In this document: positions 25,673 to 33,503 of the stretch, piece after piece
How positions within the stretch are numbered: the first letter of the stretch is position 1
Layout of the letters: each line of letters starts with the position of its first letter
Assembly: GCF_030372275.1 (NCBI RefSeq)
Contig: NZ_JAUDDJ010000005.1
Length of the DNA stretch: 64,000 bases
Reading direction: 5' to 3' (one strand)
DNA from: Lawsonibacter sp900766145
GTDB lineage: Bacteria > Bacillota > Clostridia > Oscillospirales > Oscillospiraceae
The notes under the pieces: model-generated
What the model was told of the DNA's origin: nothing
The model's input: the letters and a program-made list of their open reading frames with translations, nothing else
The model's database searches: none
Position numbers and translations under genes: made by a program

Positions 25673-26158
25673 ATGAAACAGACCATTTCCGTTCTGGTAG
25701 AAAACCGGGCAGGCGTGCTGAACCGAATTACCGGGCTGTTCTCCCGCCGGGCGTTTAATATCGACTCCCTGGCCGTGGGCGTCACCGACGACCCCACCGT
25801 CTCCCGCATTACCATCATCGTGGACAGCGGAAACAACGTGGTAGAGCAGGTGGAAAAGCAGCTCAATAAGCTGATCGAGGTCATCAAGGTCCGGACCCTG
25901 GAGGAGAACAACCTCATTGGCCGGGAGCTGATGATTTTAAAGGTAAATGCCAACAACAAGACCCGTCAGGATATCATGACCATCTGTGAGATCATGGGAG
26001 CCAAGGTGGCGGATATCTCCCCCACCTCCCTGACCATGGAGCTGTCCGACACACCGGACCGGCTGGACACCTTCCAGTCCATGATGCGTCCCTTCTCCAT
26101 CCTGGAGGTAGCCCGTACCGGTGTGATCGCGGTGCAGAAAGGCGGGGGGAAGATTTAA
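25673..26158 (+). CDS. ilvN: Acetolactate synthase small regulatory subunit, first copy
   Basis: 161 residues starting MKQTISVLVENRAGVLNRIT, an ACT domain followed by the ALS small-subunit C-terminal domain. ACT domains bind valine and set feedback inhibition. The start at 25673 has GGGGAGAGG upstream, 16 bases after ilvB. It pairs by position with the first large subunit. Confidence 0.95.
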   Translation: MKQTISVLVENRAGVLNRITGLFSRRAFNIDSLAVGVTDDPTVSRITIIVDSGNNVVEQVEKQLNKLIEVIKVRTLEENNLIGRELMILKVNANNKTRQDIMTICEIMGAKVADISPTSLTMELSDTPDRLDTFQSMMRPFSILEVARTGVIAVQKGGGKI

Positions 26159-26282
26159 GCGCGGAGCTTAGGCGCGTAGGGGAGCTTGGAGCGGAGCGAC
26201 GGATACAAACCAAGACGGACAGAGTCCGGCTGTTTGTGTCCGGAGTCGCAGTGAAAGCGACCCGGCCGCGCGCCCAAAGCGC
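26158..26282. repeat. Long imperfect inverted repeat between the two ilvBN pairs
   Basis: A nested hairpin is visible. The core GCGACGGATACAAAC (26196-26210) pairs with GTTTGTGTCC and GTCGC (26232-26249), with GGAC/GTCC near its tip. Outer GC-rich flanks (about 26158-26178 and 26262-26282) also partly pair. There is no T-run, so it is not a simple terminator. It could be a small non-autonomous repeat or a processing element. No second copy was seen in the window. Confidence 0.55.
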
Positions 26283-26328
26283 AGCGTGATATCTTACCAT
26301 ACGGAACAATTTAATTGGAGTTGAATCT

Positions 26329-28032
26329 ATGAAAATCAGAGCAACCCAGGCCATCATGGAGTGCCTGCTGGAGCAGGAGGTGGATACCGTCTTCGGCTAT
26401 CCCGGTGGAACCATCCTGAATCTCTATGATGAACTGTATAACTATCAAGATAAAATACACCATGTATTGACTGCCCACGAGCAGGGCGCCTCTCACGCCG
26501 CCGACGGCTACGCCCGTTCCACCGGCAAGGTGGGGGTGTGCTTTGCCACCAGCGGCCCCGGTGCCACCAACCTGACCACCGGCATCGCCACCGCCTATAT
26601 GGACTCCTCCCCGGTCGTGTTCATCACCTGCAACGTCAGCGAGAACCTGCTGGGCAAGGACTCCTTCCAGGAGGTAGACATCACCGGCATTGCCATGCCC
26701 ATCACCAAGGCCACCTATCTGGTTCGGGATCCCCAGACCATCCCCGATGTGATGCGCCAGGCCTTTGCCGTGGCGGCCACCGGCCGGCCCGGCCCAGTGC
26801 TCATCGACTTTTTGAAAAACGTCACCTTCCTCAATGCCATGATCGACTATGAGTTCATCCCCTGGACTCAGAACCGCTCCACCGACAGCATCCGGGAGCT
26901 GGCCGTCAGCCACGGCCTGAAGGCCCCGGAGCCCGACTTGGGGGACATCGACAAGCTGGTGGAGATGATCGCCCAGGCCCAGCGGCCGCTCATCATCTGC
27001 GGCGGCGGCGTGGTGCGGGGCCGGGCGGACAAACAGTTCCGGGAATTTGCCGAGAAGCTGGACGCCCCGGTGGCCATCACCGTGATGGGCGGCGGCGGCT
27101 TCCCCGGAGCCCATCCTCTTACCACGGGCATGATCGGCATGCACGGTTCCCAGGCCAGCAACGTGGCCTGTAACGAGTGCGACTTGCTCATTGCCGTAGG
27201 CTGCCGGTTCTCCGACCGGGTGGCCCTCCAGCCGGAGAGCTTTGCCAGCCAGGCCAAGATCGTACATATCGACATCGACCGCTCCGAGATCGATAAAAAC
27301 GTGCTTACCGACCACCACATCATAGGTTCGGCCAAGCGGGTGCTGGAGCTCTTGAACCAGCGTCTGCCCCAGTACAGCCATCCGGAGTGGAAAGCGCACA
27401 TTCTGCCCCTGCGGGAGAAGCAGCCCGTGGAGGAGGGAGAGAAGCTCACCCCTGGCCAGATTCTGGATTGTATCCAGAAGGCGGTGCCCCACGACACCAT
27501 CGTGGCCACCGACGTAGGTCAGCATCAGATGTGGTCCATCCAGCACTTCCACTTTGAGTATCCCGGCCAGCTGCTCACCAGCGGCGGCTTCGGCACCATG
27601 GGCTTTGGCTTGGGGGCCGCCATCGGCGCCAAGATGGGTAACCCCGACAAGGTGGTGGTCCACACCACCGGCGACGGCTGTTTCCGCATGAACTGCCACG
27701 AGCTGGCCACCGTGCAGTACTATAATCTGCCTATCATCACGGTGGTGTTCAACAACGGCACCTTGGGTATGGTTCGTCAGTGGCAGCACCTCATTTATAA
27801 CGAGCACTATTCCCAGACCACCCTGGACCGGGGCCCCGACTTTGTCAAGCTGGCCGAGGCTTACGGCCTGAAGGGCAAGCGGGTCACAAACCGGGCCGAG
27901 ATGGAGGCCGCCCTTCAGGAGGCCCTCTCCTGCGGCTGCGGCTATGTGATCGACTGCCAGATCGATATGGACGAGATGGTCCGGCCCATGGTGGCCGGCG
28001 GCGCCCACATCACCGACTTTTTGCTGAAGTAA
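26329..28032 (+). CDS. ilvB: Acetolactate synthase large subunit, second copy
   Basis: 567 residues, the standard length. AHEQGASHAADGYA carries the catalytic Glu, TSGPGATNLTTGIATAYMD is the conserved loop, and the ThDP motif GDGCFRMNCHELATVQ ends in the usual NN (VVFNNG). The FAD-region sequence is also standard. This copy looks the more canonical of the two. ATG 26329 has TTGGAG ten bases upstream. It is followed directly by its own small subunit. Confidence 0.95.
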   Translation: MKIRATQAIMECLLEQEVDTVFGYPGGTILNLYDELYNYQDKIHHVLTAHEQGASHAADGYARSTGKVGVCFATSGPGATNLTTGIATAYMDSSPVVFITCNVSENLLGKDSFQEVDITGIAMPITKATYLVRDPQTIPDVMRQAFAVAATGRPGPVLIDFLKNVTFLNAMIDYEFIPWTQNRSTDSIRELAVSHGLKAPEPDLGDIDKLVEMIAQAQRPLIICGGGVVRGRADKQFREFAEKLDAPVAITVMGGGGFPGAHPLTTGMIGMHGSQASNVACNECDLLIAVGCRFSDRVALQPESFASQAKIVHIDIDRSEIDKNVLTDHHIIGSAKRVLELLNQRLPQYSHPEWKAHILPLREKQPVEEGEKLTPGQILDCIQKAVPHDTIVATDVGQHQMWSIQHFHFEYPGQLLTSGGFGTMGFGLGAAIGAKMGNPDKVVVHTTGDGCFRMNCHELATVQYYNLPIITVVFNNGTLGMVRQWQHLIYNEHYSQTTLDRGPDFVKLAEAYGLKGKRVTNRAEMEAALQEALSCGCGYVIDCQIDMDEMVRPMVAGGAHITDFLLK

Positions 28033-28044
28033 GGAGGCGGGGAC

Positions 28045-28611
28045 ATGAAAAAGACCTTTGATACGGAAAAGAAGCTCTATACCCTGTCCCTGCTGGTCCA
28101 GGATATCCCCGGCGTGCTGAGCCAGGTGGCCCGGCTGTTCTCCCGCAAGGGGTACAATATCGAGTCCATTGTCTCCGGCGAGACCAGTCAGCCCGGGGTG
28201 ACCCGCATCACCATCGTCATCCTGGGGGACGAACTGATGGTCAATCAGATCGCCGCCCAGTGCCGTAAGCTGATTCCAGTGATGGTGGTAAAGATCCTGG
28301 ACGAGGAGACTTCTATCCAGCGGGAATTCGCTATGATCAAGGTGAAGGCGGTAGACCGCAATGCCCGGGACGAGGTGATCCAGATGGCCAACATTTTCCG
28401 GGCCAACATCATCGACGTGAGCCGGGAGACCCTCACAGTGGCCATCTTTGGCGACAAGAGCAAGACCAGCGCCCTCATCGATCTGCTGGACGACTTCGGC
28501 ATCCTGGAGATGGCGAAAACCGGTACCCTTGCCATTGAGCGGGGCCGCAGCTCCATCTATGACGATAACAAGCTGCGGGAAGAGTACAACTACGGCAAGA
28601 ACGTGCTGTAA
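28045..28611 (+). CDS. ilvN: Acetolactate synthase small subunit, second copy
   Basis: 188 residues. The ACT domain starts at about residue 12 (LYTLSLLVQDIPGVLSQVARLFSRKGYNIES across two lines of the fold), followed by the conserved C-terminal half. A 27-residue Ser/Tyr/Asn-rich tail makes it longer than the first copy. It starts 12 bases after ilvB2, with AGGAGG upstream. Confidence 0.95.
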   Translation: MKKTFDTEKKLYTLSLLVQDIPGVLSQVARLFSRKGYNIESIVSGETSQPGVTRITIVILGDELMVNQIAAQCRKLIPVMVVKILDEETSIQREFAMIKVKAVDRNARDEVIQMANIFRANIIDVSRETLTVAIFGDKSKTSALIDLLDDFGILEMAKTGTLAIERGRSSIYDDNKLREEYNYGKNVL

Positions 28612-28621
28612 CGTCAATTCC

Positions 28622-28638
28622 ACAGGCTAATAGCCTGT
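28622..28638 (+). repeat. Small palindrome between ilvN and ilvC
   Basis: ACAGGCTA-A-TAGCCTGT is a perfect 17-base inverted repeat followed by TTTGAAATTG. It is a weak terminator or mRNA-processing candidate that could set the high ilvC level. Confidence 0.4.
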
Positions 28639-28681
28639 TTGAAATTGTAATATTTTATTTGATTAAAAGGAGTGTACGATC

Positions 28682-29701
28682 ATGGCTAAGATGTATTATG
28701 CCAAGGACTGTGACATCAACTATCTGAATGGGAAGAAAATCGCCATTATCGGTTATGGTTCCCAGGGTCACGCCCATGCTCTGAACCTGAAGGATTCCGG
28801 CTGCGACGTGTGCGTGGGCCTGCGTGAGGGCTCCAAGAACTGGAAGAACGCCGAGGCCGCTGGCCTGAAGGTCATGTCCATCCCCGAGGCCGCCAAGTGG
28901 GGCGACATCGTGATGATGCTGATCAACGACGAGGTCCAGGCCGACGTGTATAAGAAGGACATCGCCCCCAACCTGGAGGAGGGCAACGCCCTGGCTTTTG
29001 CCCACGGCTTCAACATCCGCTACCAGCAGATCGTTCCCCCCAAGGGCGTGGACGTGTTCATGGCTGCCCCCAAGGGCCCCGGCCACACCGTCCGTTCCAC
29101 CTATGTCAACGGTAAGGGCGTGCCCTGCCTGGTGGCTGTGGAGCAAAACGCTACCGGTGACGCCATGAAGATCGCTCTGGCCTACATCGCCGGCATCGGC
29201 GGCGCCCGCGCCGGCATCATGGAGACCACCTTCCACGACGAGACCGAGACCGACCTGTTCGGCGAGCAGGCTGTCCTGTGCGGCGGCGTGGTGGATCTGA
29301 TGCGCTGCGGCTTCGAGACCCTGGTGGAGGCCGGTTACGAGCCCGAGAACGCCTACTTCGAGTGCATCCACGAGATGAAGCTGATCATCGACCTGATCAA
29401 CAAGGGCGGCGTGGCTGCCATGAACTACTCCATCTCCGACACCGCGGAGTACGGCGAGTATGTCTCCGGCCCCCGTGTCCTGCCTTACGAGGAGACCAAG
29501 AAGAACATGAAGGCGGTTCTCTCCGACATCCAGGACGGCACCTTCGCCGGCAAGTGGATCGCTGAGAATAAGAACGGCCGTACCTTCTTCAACTCCAAGC
29601 GTGCCCAGCTGGCCAAGCACCCCATGGAGATCGTGGGCGCTGAGCTGCGCAAGAACATGCTCTGGGGCGACGACAAGGATCTGGACACCGCTTCCAACTA
29701 A
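28682..29701 (+). CDS. ilvC: Ketol-acid reductoisomerase
   Basis: 339 residues, class I length. IIGYGSQGHAHALNLKDSG is split into the Rossmann loop and helix, and the metal-binding acidic helices include ETTFHDETETDLFGEQ and the C-terminal ECIHEMK. It converts acetolactate to dihydroxyisovalerate using NAD(P)H and Mg. GLREGSKNW is the cofactor-specificity loop, with a Ser typical of NADPH use. Strong Shine-Dalgarno sequence (AAAAGGAG) and very biased codons suggest high expression. Confidence 0.97.
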   Translation: MAKMYYAKDCDINYLNGKKIAIIGYGSQGHAHALNLKDSGCDVCVGLREGSKNWKNAEAAGLKVMSIPEAAKWGDIVMMLINDEVQADVYKKDIAPNLEEGNALAFAHGFNIRYQQIVPPKGVDVFMAAPKGPGHTVRSTYVNGKGVPCLVAVEQNATGDAMKIALAYIAGIGGARAGIMETTFHDETETDLFGEQAVLCGGVVDLMRCGFETLVEAGYEPENAYFECIHEMKLIIDLINKGGVAAMNYSISDTAEYGEYVSGPRVLPYEETKKNMKAVLSDIQDGTFAGKWIAENKNGRTFFNSKRAQLAKHPMEIVGAELRKNMLWGDDKDLDTASN

Positions 29702-29711
29702 TCGATTTCAA

Positions 29712-29754
29712 AATAATAAGGACCTCCGGCCTTGTGCCGGAGGTCCTTATTATT
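29712..29754 (+). terminator. Terminator after ilvC
   Basis: AAGGACCTCCGGC and GCCGGAGGTCCTT pair around CTTGT, with flanking AATAAT/ATTATT and a T-rich end. It ends the ilv operon and may also serve the convergent gntR-type gene. Confidence 0.9.
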
Positions 29755-29782
29755 TTATATGAGAGGCGGCTGGCAGGCCGTC

Positions 29783-30469
29783 TCATGTTCTGTATTCCCC
29801 CAACTCCATCTCATCCATGGCGTGGCGCATGTGAATGGCCATGGCGTACTCCGCCCCCCGGGCGTCCCCCTTGCGGAAGAAATCCATGAGCAGGTCGTGG
29901 TCCTGCAAGGTGACCTGGGCCAGCTCATCGGCGTGCTCCCCGGCGGCAATGGCCTCCTCCACCGCCTGGTTGATGATGGGCAGCAGCCGCACCATGAACT
30001 CGTTGTGGGTGGAGCGGACAATGGCAGTGTGAAAGGCCCGGTCGGCCTGAGTGCGGTCCTCATCGGAACGGATACAGGCGGCCACCATCTCCCCCTTGGC
30101 CAGGATGTCAGCGCGCTCTTCGTCGGTGGCACGTTTGCAGGCCAGGGCGGCGGCCTGGGGCTCAAAGATAGCCCGCAGCTCAAACAGATCCCGCAGGCGG
30201 CCCTTCACGCCGTTCAAACGGTCAAAGCCGAAGTCTTCAATTTCCTCCACCTGGGAGGAGACAAAGGTGCCCTTGCCCCGGCGCACCTCCAGCACCCCCT
30301 GGGCACACAGGGAGCGGATGGCCTCCCGCAGGGTGGCCCGGCTTACCCCCAACTCCTGGGACAGCTCCACCTCGTTGGGCAGCTTGTCTCCGGGTTGGAG
30401 GCGTTTCTCCGCCACGATCTGGTCATAGAGTGCGGCAGCAGCCTGCTGCCAGCGGTTTTTTCGTTCCAT
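29783..30469 (-). CDS. GntR-family (FCD/FadR subfamily) regulator
   Basis: 228 residues. The winged HTH is at about 20-75 (LPNEVELSQELGVSRATLREAIRSL across the helices, then GKGTFV). The FCD effector domain follows, with metal-type His/Asp residues in LRAIFEPQAA, ADRAFHTAIV and MAIHMRHAMDE. It lies divergent to ilvD with a shared 117-base control region, so it probably regulates ilvD or itself in response to a small carboxylic acid. Confidence 0.92.
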   Translation of the reverse strand: MERKNRWQQAAAALYDQIVAEKRLQPGDKLPNEVELSQELGVSRATLREAIRSLCAQGVLEVRRGKGTFVSSQVEEIEDFGFDRLNGVKGRLRDLFELRAIFEPQAAALACKRATDEERADILAKGEMVAACIRSDEDRTQADRAFHTAIVRSTHNEFMVRLLPIINQAVEEAIAAGEHADELAQVTLQDHDLLMDFFRKGDARGAEYAMAIHMRHAMDEMELGEYRT

Positions 30470-30496
30470 AGGGTCCTCCTGGATGTAAAATGGTCC

Positions 30497-30525
30497 TTGA
30501 CATTCTTACCCCTATCTTATACTAT
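30497..30525 (+). promoter_or_regulatory. Promoter of ilvD
   Basis: TTGACA, a 17-base spacer and TACTAT. The start point would fall about seven bases later, inside the repeat region at 30530-30565. Confidence 0.8.
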
Positions 30526-30529
30526 ATAG

Positions 30530-30565
30530 TCAGACAATGCAATAGAAATCAGACAACTGATTTCT
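30530..30565. promoter_or_regulatory. Direct TCAGACAA repeats with a palindrome, candidate GntR operator
   Basis: TCAGACAA occurs at 30530-30537 and 30549-30556, 19 bases apart. The second copy lies in the perfect inverted repeat AGAAATCAG-ACAA-CTGATTTCT (30544-30565). The site is just downstream of the ilvD promoter. Confidence 0.55.
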
Positions 30566-30586
30566 CTTTTGAGGAGGTACTTCACC

Positions 30587-32248
30587 ATGCGCTCTGACGT
30601 CATCAAGAAAGGGGCACCCGCCGCCCCCAACCGTTCCCTGCTCTACGCCCTGGGCTACACCAAGGAGGAGCTGGAGCGGCCCCTTATCGGCGTGGTTTGT
30701 TCCTATAACGAGATCGTCCCCGGCCACATGAACCTGGACAAGATTGCCGAGGCCGTGAAGGCCGGCATCCGGGCTGCCGGCGGCACTCCCGTGGAGTTCC
30801 CTGCCATCGCCGTGTGCGACGGCATTGCCATGGGCCACGTGGGCATGAAGTACTCCCTGGTTACCCGGGATCTGATCGCCGACTCCACCGAGGCCATGGC
30901 CATGGCCCACCAGTTTGACGGCCTGGTCATGATCCCCAACTGCGACAAGAACGTCCCCGGTCTGCTGATGGCCGCCGCCCGGGTCAACATCCCCACCATC
31001 TTTGTCTCCGGCGGTCCCATGATGGCCGGTACTATGAACGACGGCCGCCGCACCTGCCTGAGCCACATGTTTGAGGCGGTAGGCTCCTACTACGCCGGCA
31101 AGCTGGACGAGGCGGGTCTGGAGGAGTACGAGAATAACGCCTGCCCCACCTGCGGCTCCTGCTCCGGCATGTACACCGCCAACTCCATGAACTGCCTCAC
31201 CGAGGCCATCGGCATGGGCCTGAGAGGCAACGGCACCATCCCCGCTGTGTGGTCCGCCCGGCTGCGCCTGGCCAAGCACGCCGGCATGCAGATTATGGAG
31301 CTGGTGGAGAAGGACATCCGCCCCCGGGACATCATGACCGAGGCCGCTTTCCACAACGCCGAGACCATCGACATGGCTCTGGGCTGCTCCACCAACACCA
31401 TGCTCCACCTGCCCGCCATTGCCCACGAGTGCGGCATCGAGCTCAGCTTCGATATGGCCAATGAGATCTCTGACAAGACCCCCAACCTGTGCCACCTGGC
31501 CCCCGCCGGCAACACCTACATGGAGGACCTGGAGCGGGCCGGCGGTGTGTACGCCGTCATGGCGGAGCTCAGCAAGGCTGGTCTCCTTGACACCAGCCTC
31601 ATCACCTGCACCGGCAAGACCATCGCCGAAAACCTGGAGGGCGTGGTGAACCGGGACCCGGAGATCATCCGGCCCATCGACAACCCCTACTCCAAAACCG
31701 GCGGTATCGCGGTCCTCAAGGGCAACCTGGCCCCCGACGGCTGCGTGGTCAAGCAGTCTGCGGTGGCCGCCGAGATGATGCAGCATGAGGGCCCCGCCCG
31801 GGTGTTTGATTCCGAGGAGGATGCCATCCAGGCCATCTACGCCGGCAAGATCGTGGCCGGCGACGTGGTGGTCATCCGCTACGAGGGCCCCAAGGGCGGC
31901 CCCGGCATGCGGGAGATGCTCAACCCCACCTCCGCCATTGCGGGCATGGGCCTGGACAAGGACGTGGCTCTCATCACCGACGGCCGCTTCTCCGGCGCCA
32001 CCCGCGGCGCCTCCATCGGCCATGTCTCCCCTGAGGCGGCCTCCGGCGGCCCCATCGGCCTGGTAGAGGAGGGCGACCTCATCGCCATCGACATCCCCGC
32101 CCACACTATCACCCTAAAGGTGGACGAGGCCACTCTGGCTGCCCGAAAGGCCAAGTGGGTCTGCCCCGAGCCCAAGATCAAGACCGGCTACCTGGCCCGG
32201 TATGCCAAGCTGGTCTCCTCTGCGGATAAGGGAGCCATTCTGGAGTAA
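30587..32248 (+). CDS. ilvD: Dihydroxy-acid dehydratase
   Basis: 553 residues. The iron-sulfur cysteines are in IPNCDKNVPG and ACPTCGSCSGMYTANSMN, typical of bacterial IlvD, and the C-terminal ALITDGRFSGATRG is the IlvD/Edd signature. It makes 2-oxoisovalerate and 2-oxo-3-methylvalerate. I placed the start at ATG 30587, which has GAGGAGG upstream; a TTG at 30569 would lie inside the ribosome site. It is separate from ilvBNC, with its own promoter and terminator. Confidence 0.96.
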   Translation: MRSDVIKKGAPAAPNRSLLYALGYTKEELERPLIGVVCSYNEIVPGHMNLDKIAEAVKAGIRAAGGTPVEFPAIAVCDGIAMGHVGMKYSLVTRDLIADSTEAMAMAHQFDGLVMIPNCDKNVPGLLMAAARVNIPTIFVSGGPMMAGTMNDGRRTCLSHMFEAVGSYYAGKLDEAGLEEYENNACPTCGSCSGMYTANSMNCLTEAIGMGLRGNGTIPAVWSARLRLAKHAGMQIMELVEKDIRPRDIMTEAAFHNAETIDMALGCSTNTMLHLPAIAHECGIELSFDMANEISDKTPNLCHLAPAGNTYMEDLERAGGVYAVMAELSKAGLLDTSLITCTGKTIAENLEGVVNRDPEIIRPIDNPYSKTGGIAVLKGNLAPDGCVVKQSAVAAEMMQHEGPARVFDSEEDAIQAIYAGKIVAGDVVVIRYEGPKGGPGMREMLNPTSAIAGMGLDKDVALITDGRFSGATRGASIGHVSPEAASGGPIGLVEEGDLIAIDIPAHTITLKVDEATLAARKAKWVCPEPKIKTGYLARYAKLVSSADKGAILE

Positions 32249-32255
32249 TTGTTTC

Positions 32256-32291
32256 AGCCCCGCTGTTTTGTCGAAACAGCGGGGCTTTTTG
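32256..32291 (+). terminator. Terminator after ilvD
   Basis: AGCCCCGCTGTTT and AAACAGCGGGGCT pair around five bases, followed by TTTTT. Confidence 0.9.
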
Positions 32292-32308
32292 GCACCTTGG
32301 GACGGCCT

Positions 32309-32338
32309 GTCATAAGGCCCGACGCCCCCTCGTATACT
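32309..32338 (+). promoter_or_regulatory. Possible sigma-E-type sporulation promoter for yabP
   Basis: GTCATAAG, a 14-base spacer and CGTATACT resemble the sigma-E pattern (GTCATATT then CATACAAT), 27 bases before the yabP start. yabPQ is known to be sigma-E controlled in Bacillus. Confidence 0.5.
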
Positions 32339-32364
32339 GGCAAAAAGGAAATGAGGTGGCGCAT

Positions 32365-32649
32365 ATGGAATACAGTGGACTGCCCAGCCAGGCGGCCCAC
32401 CACATCCTTCTGGAGGGGCGGGAAGAACTCACCGTCTCCGGGGTGGAGGAAGTGGAGAGCTTTGATGAAAACACCATCGTCATGCTGACCGTCAAGGGGA
32501 CGTTGGTGGTGCGGGGGGAGGACCTGCACATTGAGAAGTTGTCCCTGGACGGGGGCGACCTGAAGGTGGAGGGAACCGTGGATTCCCTGTCCTACGAGGA
32601 CGCAGGCCGGGAGCGGGTGGGGCTGTTTGCCCGGCTGTTGGGCGGATGA
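32365..32649 (+). CDS. yabP: Sporulation protein YabP
   Basis: 94 residues. HHILLEGREELTVSGVEEVES and the beta-rich TVKGTLVVRGEDLHIEKLSL region match the YabP/YqfC family, needed for spore coat/cortex morphogenesis in the mother cell. The ATG at 32365 has GAGGTGG at the right distance; the GTG at 32356 would sit inside that site. It overlaps yabQ by ATGA. Confidence 0.88.
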   Translation: MEYSGLPSQAAHHILLEGREELTVSGVEEVESFDENTIVMLTVKGTLVVRGEDLHIEKLSLDGGDLKVEGTVDSLSYEDAGRERVGLFARLLGG

Positions 32650-33332
32650 CGGCAGATGTGACGGCCCAGGCCTGGGCGGTAGTCCAGGCCGTGGGACTGG
32701 GACTGGCCGCCGGGCTGCTCTACGACCTGTTCCGCGTGCTGCGGGTGCGGGTGCACCTGCCTTTGCTGGGGCCAATTTTGGACCTGCTGTTCTGGGTGGC
32801 TCTGACGGCGGTGCTGTTTGTCTGGTCCCAGTGGGCCTGGGGAGGCATGGTGCGGCTGTATGGGGCGGTGTTTTTATTTTTTGGAGGCTGCCTTTACTTT
32901 CTGCTGCTCAGCTCCGGGGTGCTGTGGGTGGGCTACCGAATCGCTGATCTGGTCACATTTGTACTCAAAATTTTGGTTCTCCCGTTGATTGCACTAAATC
33001 AGCTCCGGAAAAAAATCAAAAAACTTGCAAAAAATATCTTCCTTTCTGGGGCAAAATGGGGTAGAATAAATCAGATAACTCAGGAAATGGAGCGCTCGGC
33101 CCGCCGCCGGCGGGAACGGGAGAGAGGAGGAGAGGACCATGCGGCTCAAGCGAACCGGGATTTTGACCAAAGTAGTGATCGTGGTGCTGCTGGTCTATCT
33201 GGCCACCTCTCTGCTGGATCTGCGCAGTCAGATCCAGAACACCAAAGAGCAGCAGCAGACGGTGAGCCAGCAGGTAGAGGAGCAGCGCCTGGCCAACCAG
33301 CAGCTTCAGGAGGCCATCGACAACAGCGATGA
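32646..33332 (+). CDS. yabQ: Sporulation protein YabQ with unusual C-terminal extension
   Basis: 228 residues as read. Four hydrophobic helices lie within about residues 5-125 (LGLAAGLLYDLFRVLRVRV, ILDLLFWVALTAVLFVW, LYGAVFLFFGGCLYFLLL, ADLVTFVLKILVLPLIAL), matching the YabQ domain of the outer forespore membrane. A basic stretch (ARRRRERER) follows at about 150-160. From about residue 165 the frame runs through divIC for 194 bases, giving a Gly/Ala/Gln-rich tail that looks like off-frame translation. Either the tail is real or an indel has removed the normal stop; the domain itself is intact. Confidence 0.8.
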   Translation: MTADVTAQAWAVVQAVGLGLAAGLLYDLFRVLRVRVHLPLLGPILDLLFWVALTAVLFVWSQWAWGGMVRLYGAVFLFFGGCLYFLLLSSGVLWVGYRIADLVTFVLKILVLPLIALNQLRKKIKKLAKNIFLSGAKWGRINQITQEMERSARRRRERERGGEDHAAQANRDFDQSSDRGAAGLSGHLSAGSAQSDPEHQRAAADGEPAGRGAAPGQPAASGGHRQQR

Positions 33333-33414
33333 CCCGGAAACCCTGGAGCGGGTGGCCCGGGAGCGGGGCTACGTCAAGCAGGGGGAGACCCTGTACAGCG
33401 ACGTGGCCGGCTGA
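33139..33414 (+). CDS. divIC: DivIC/FtsB-family septum formation protein
   Basis: 91 residues. One membrane helix at about 10-26 (TKVVIVVLLVYLATSLL) is followed by a coiled coil rich in Gln/Glu (about 27-65) and the typical end PETLERVARERGYVKQGET. It bridges early and late divisome proteins. AGGAGGAG precedes the ATG by about six bases. It is nested in the yabQ reading frame for its first two thirds; the yabPQ-divIC-yabR order is the classical Firmicutes one. Confidence 0.92.
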   Translation: MRLKRTGILTKVVIVVLLVYLATSLLDLRSQIQNTKEQQQTVSQQVEEQRLANQQLQEAIDNSDDPETLERVARERGYVKQGETLYSDVAG

Positions 33415-33426
33415 GACACTGACGCG

Positions 33427-33452
33427 CGGACGGAGGTGCGGGCTTCCGTCCG
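33427..33452 (+). repeat. Intercistronic hairpin between divIC and yabR
   Basis: CGGACGGA and TCCGTCCG pair around ten bases, with no T-run. It may mark mRNA processing or separate expression of yabR. Confidence 0.4.
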
Positions 33453-33503
33453 GCCGACGCACAGTTTCAGGGGGAAATTTACAAGGAGGATATATCAGTC
33501 AGT

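Noticed and set aside
23812..25959. Open minus-strand frame of 715 codons opposite ilvB and the T-box
   Set aside because: Antisense to ilvB and a structured leader; repetitive His/Gly/Gln translation without recognisable domains.
26311..28623. Open minus-strand frame of 770 codons opposite the second ilvBN
   Set aside because: Same reason: a shadow of biased codons in a certain gene.
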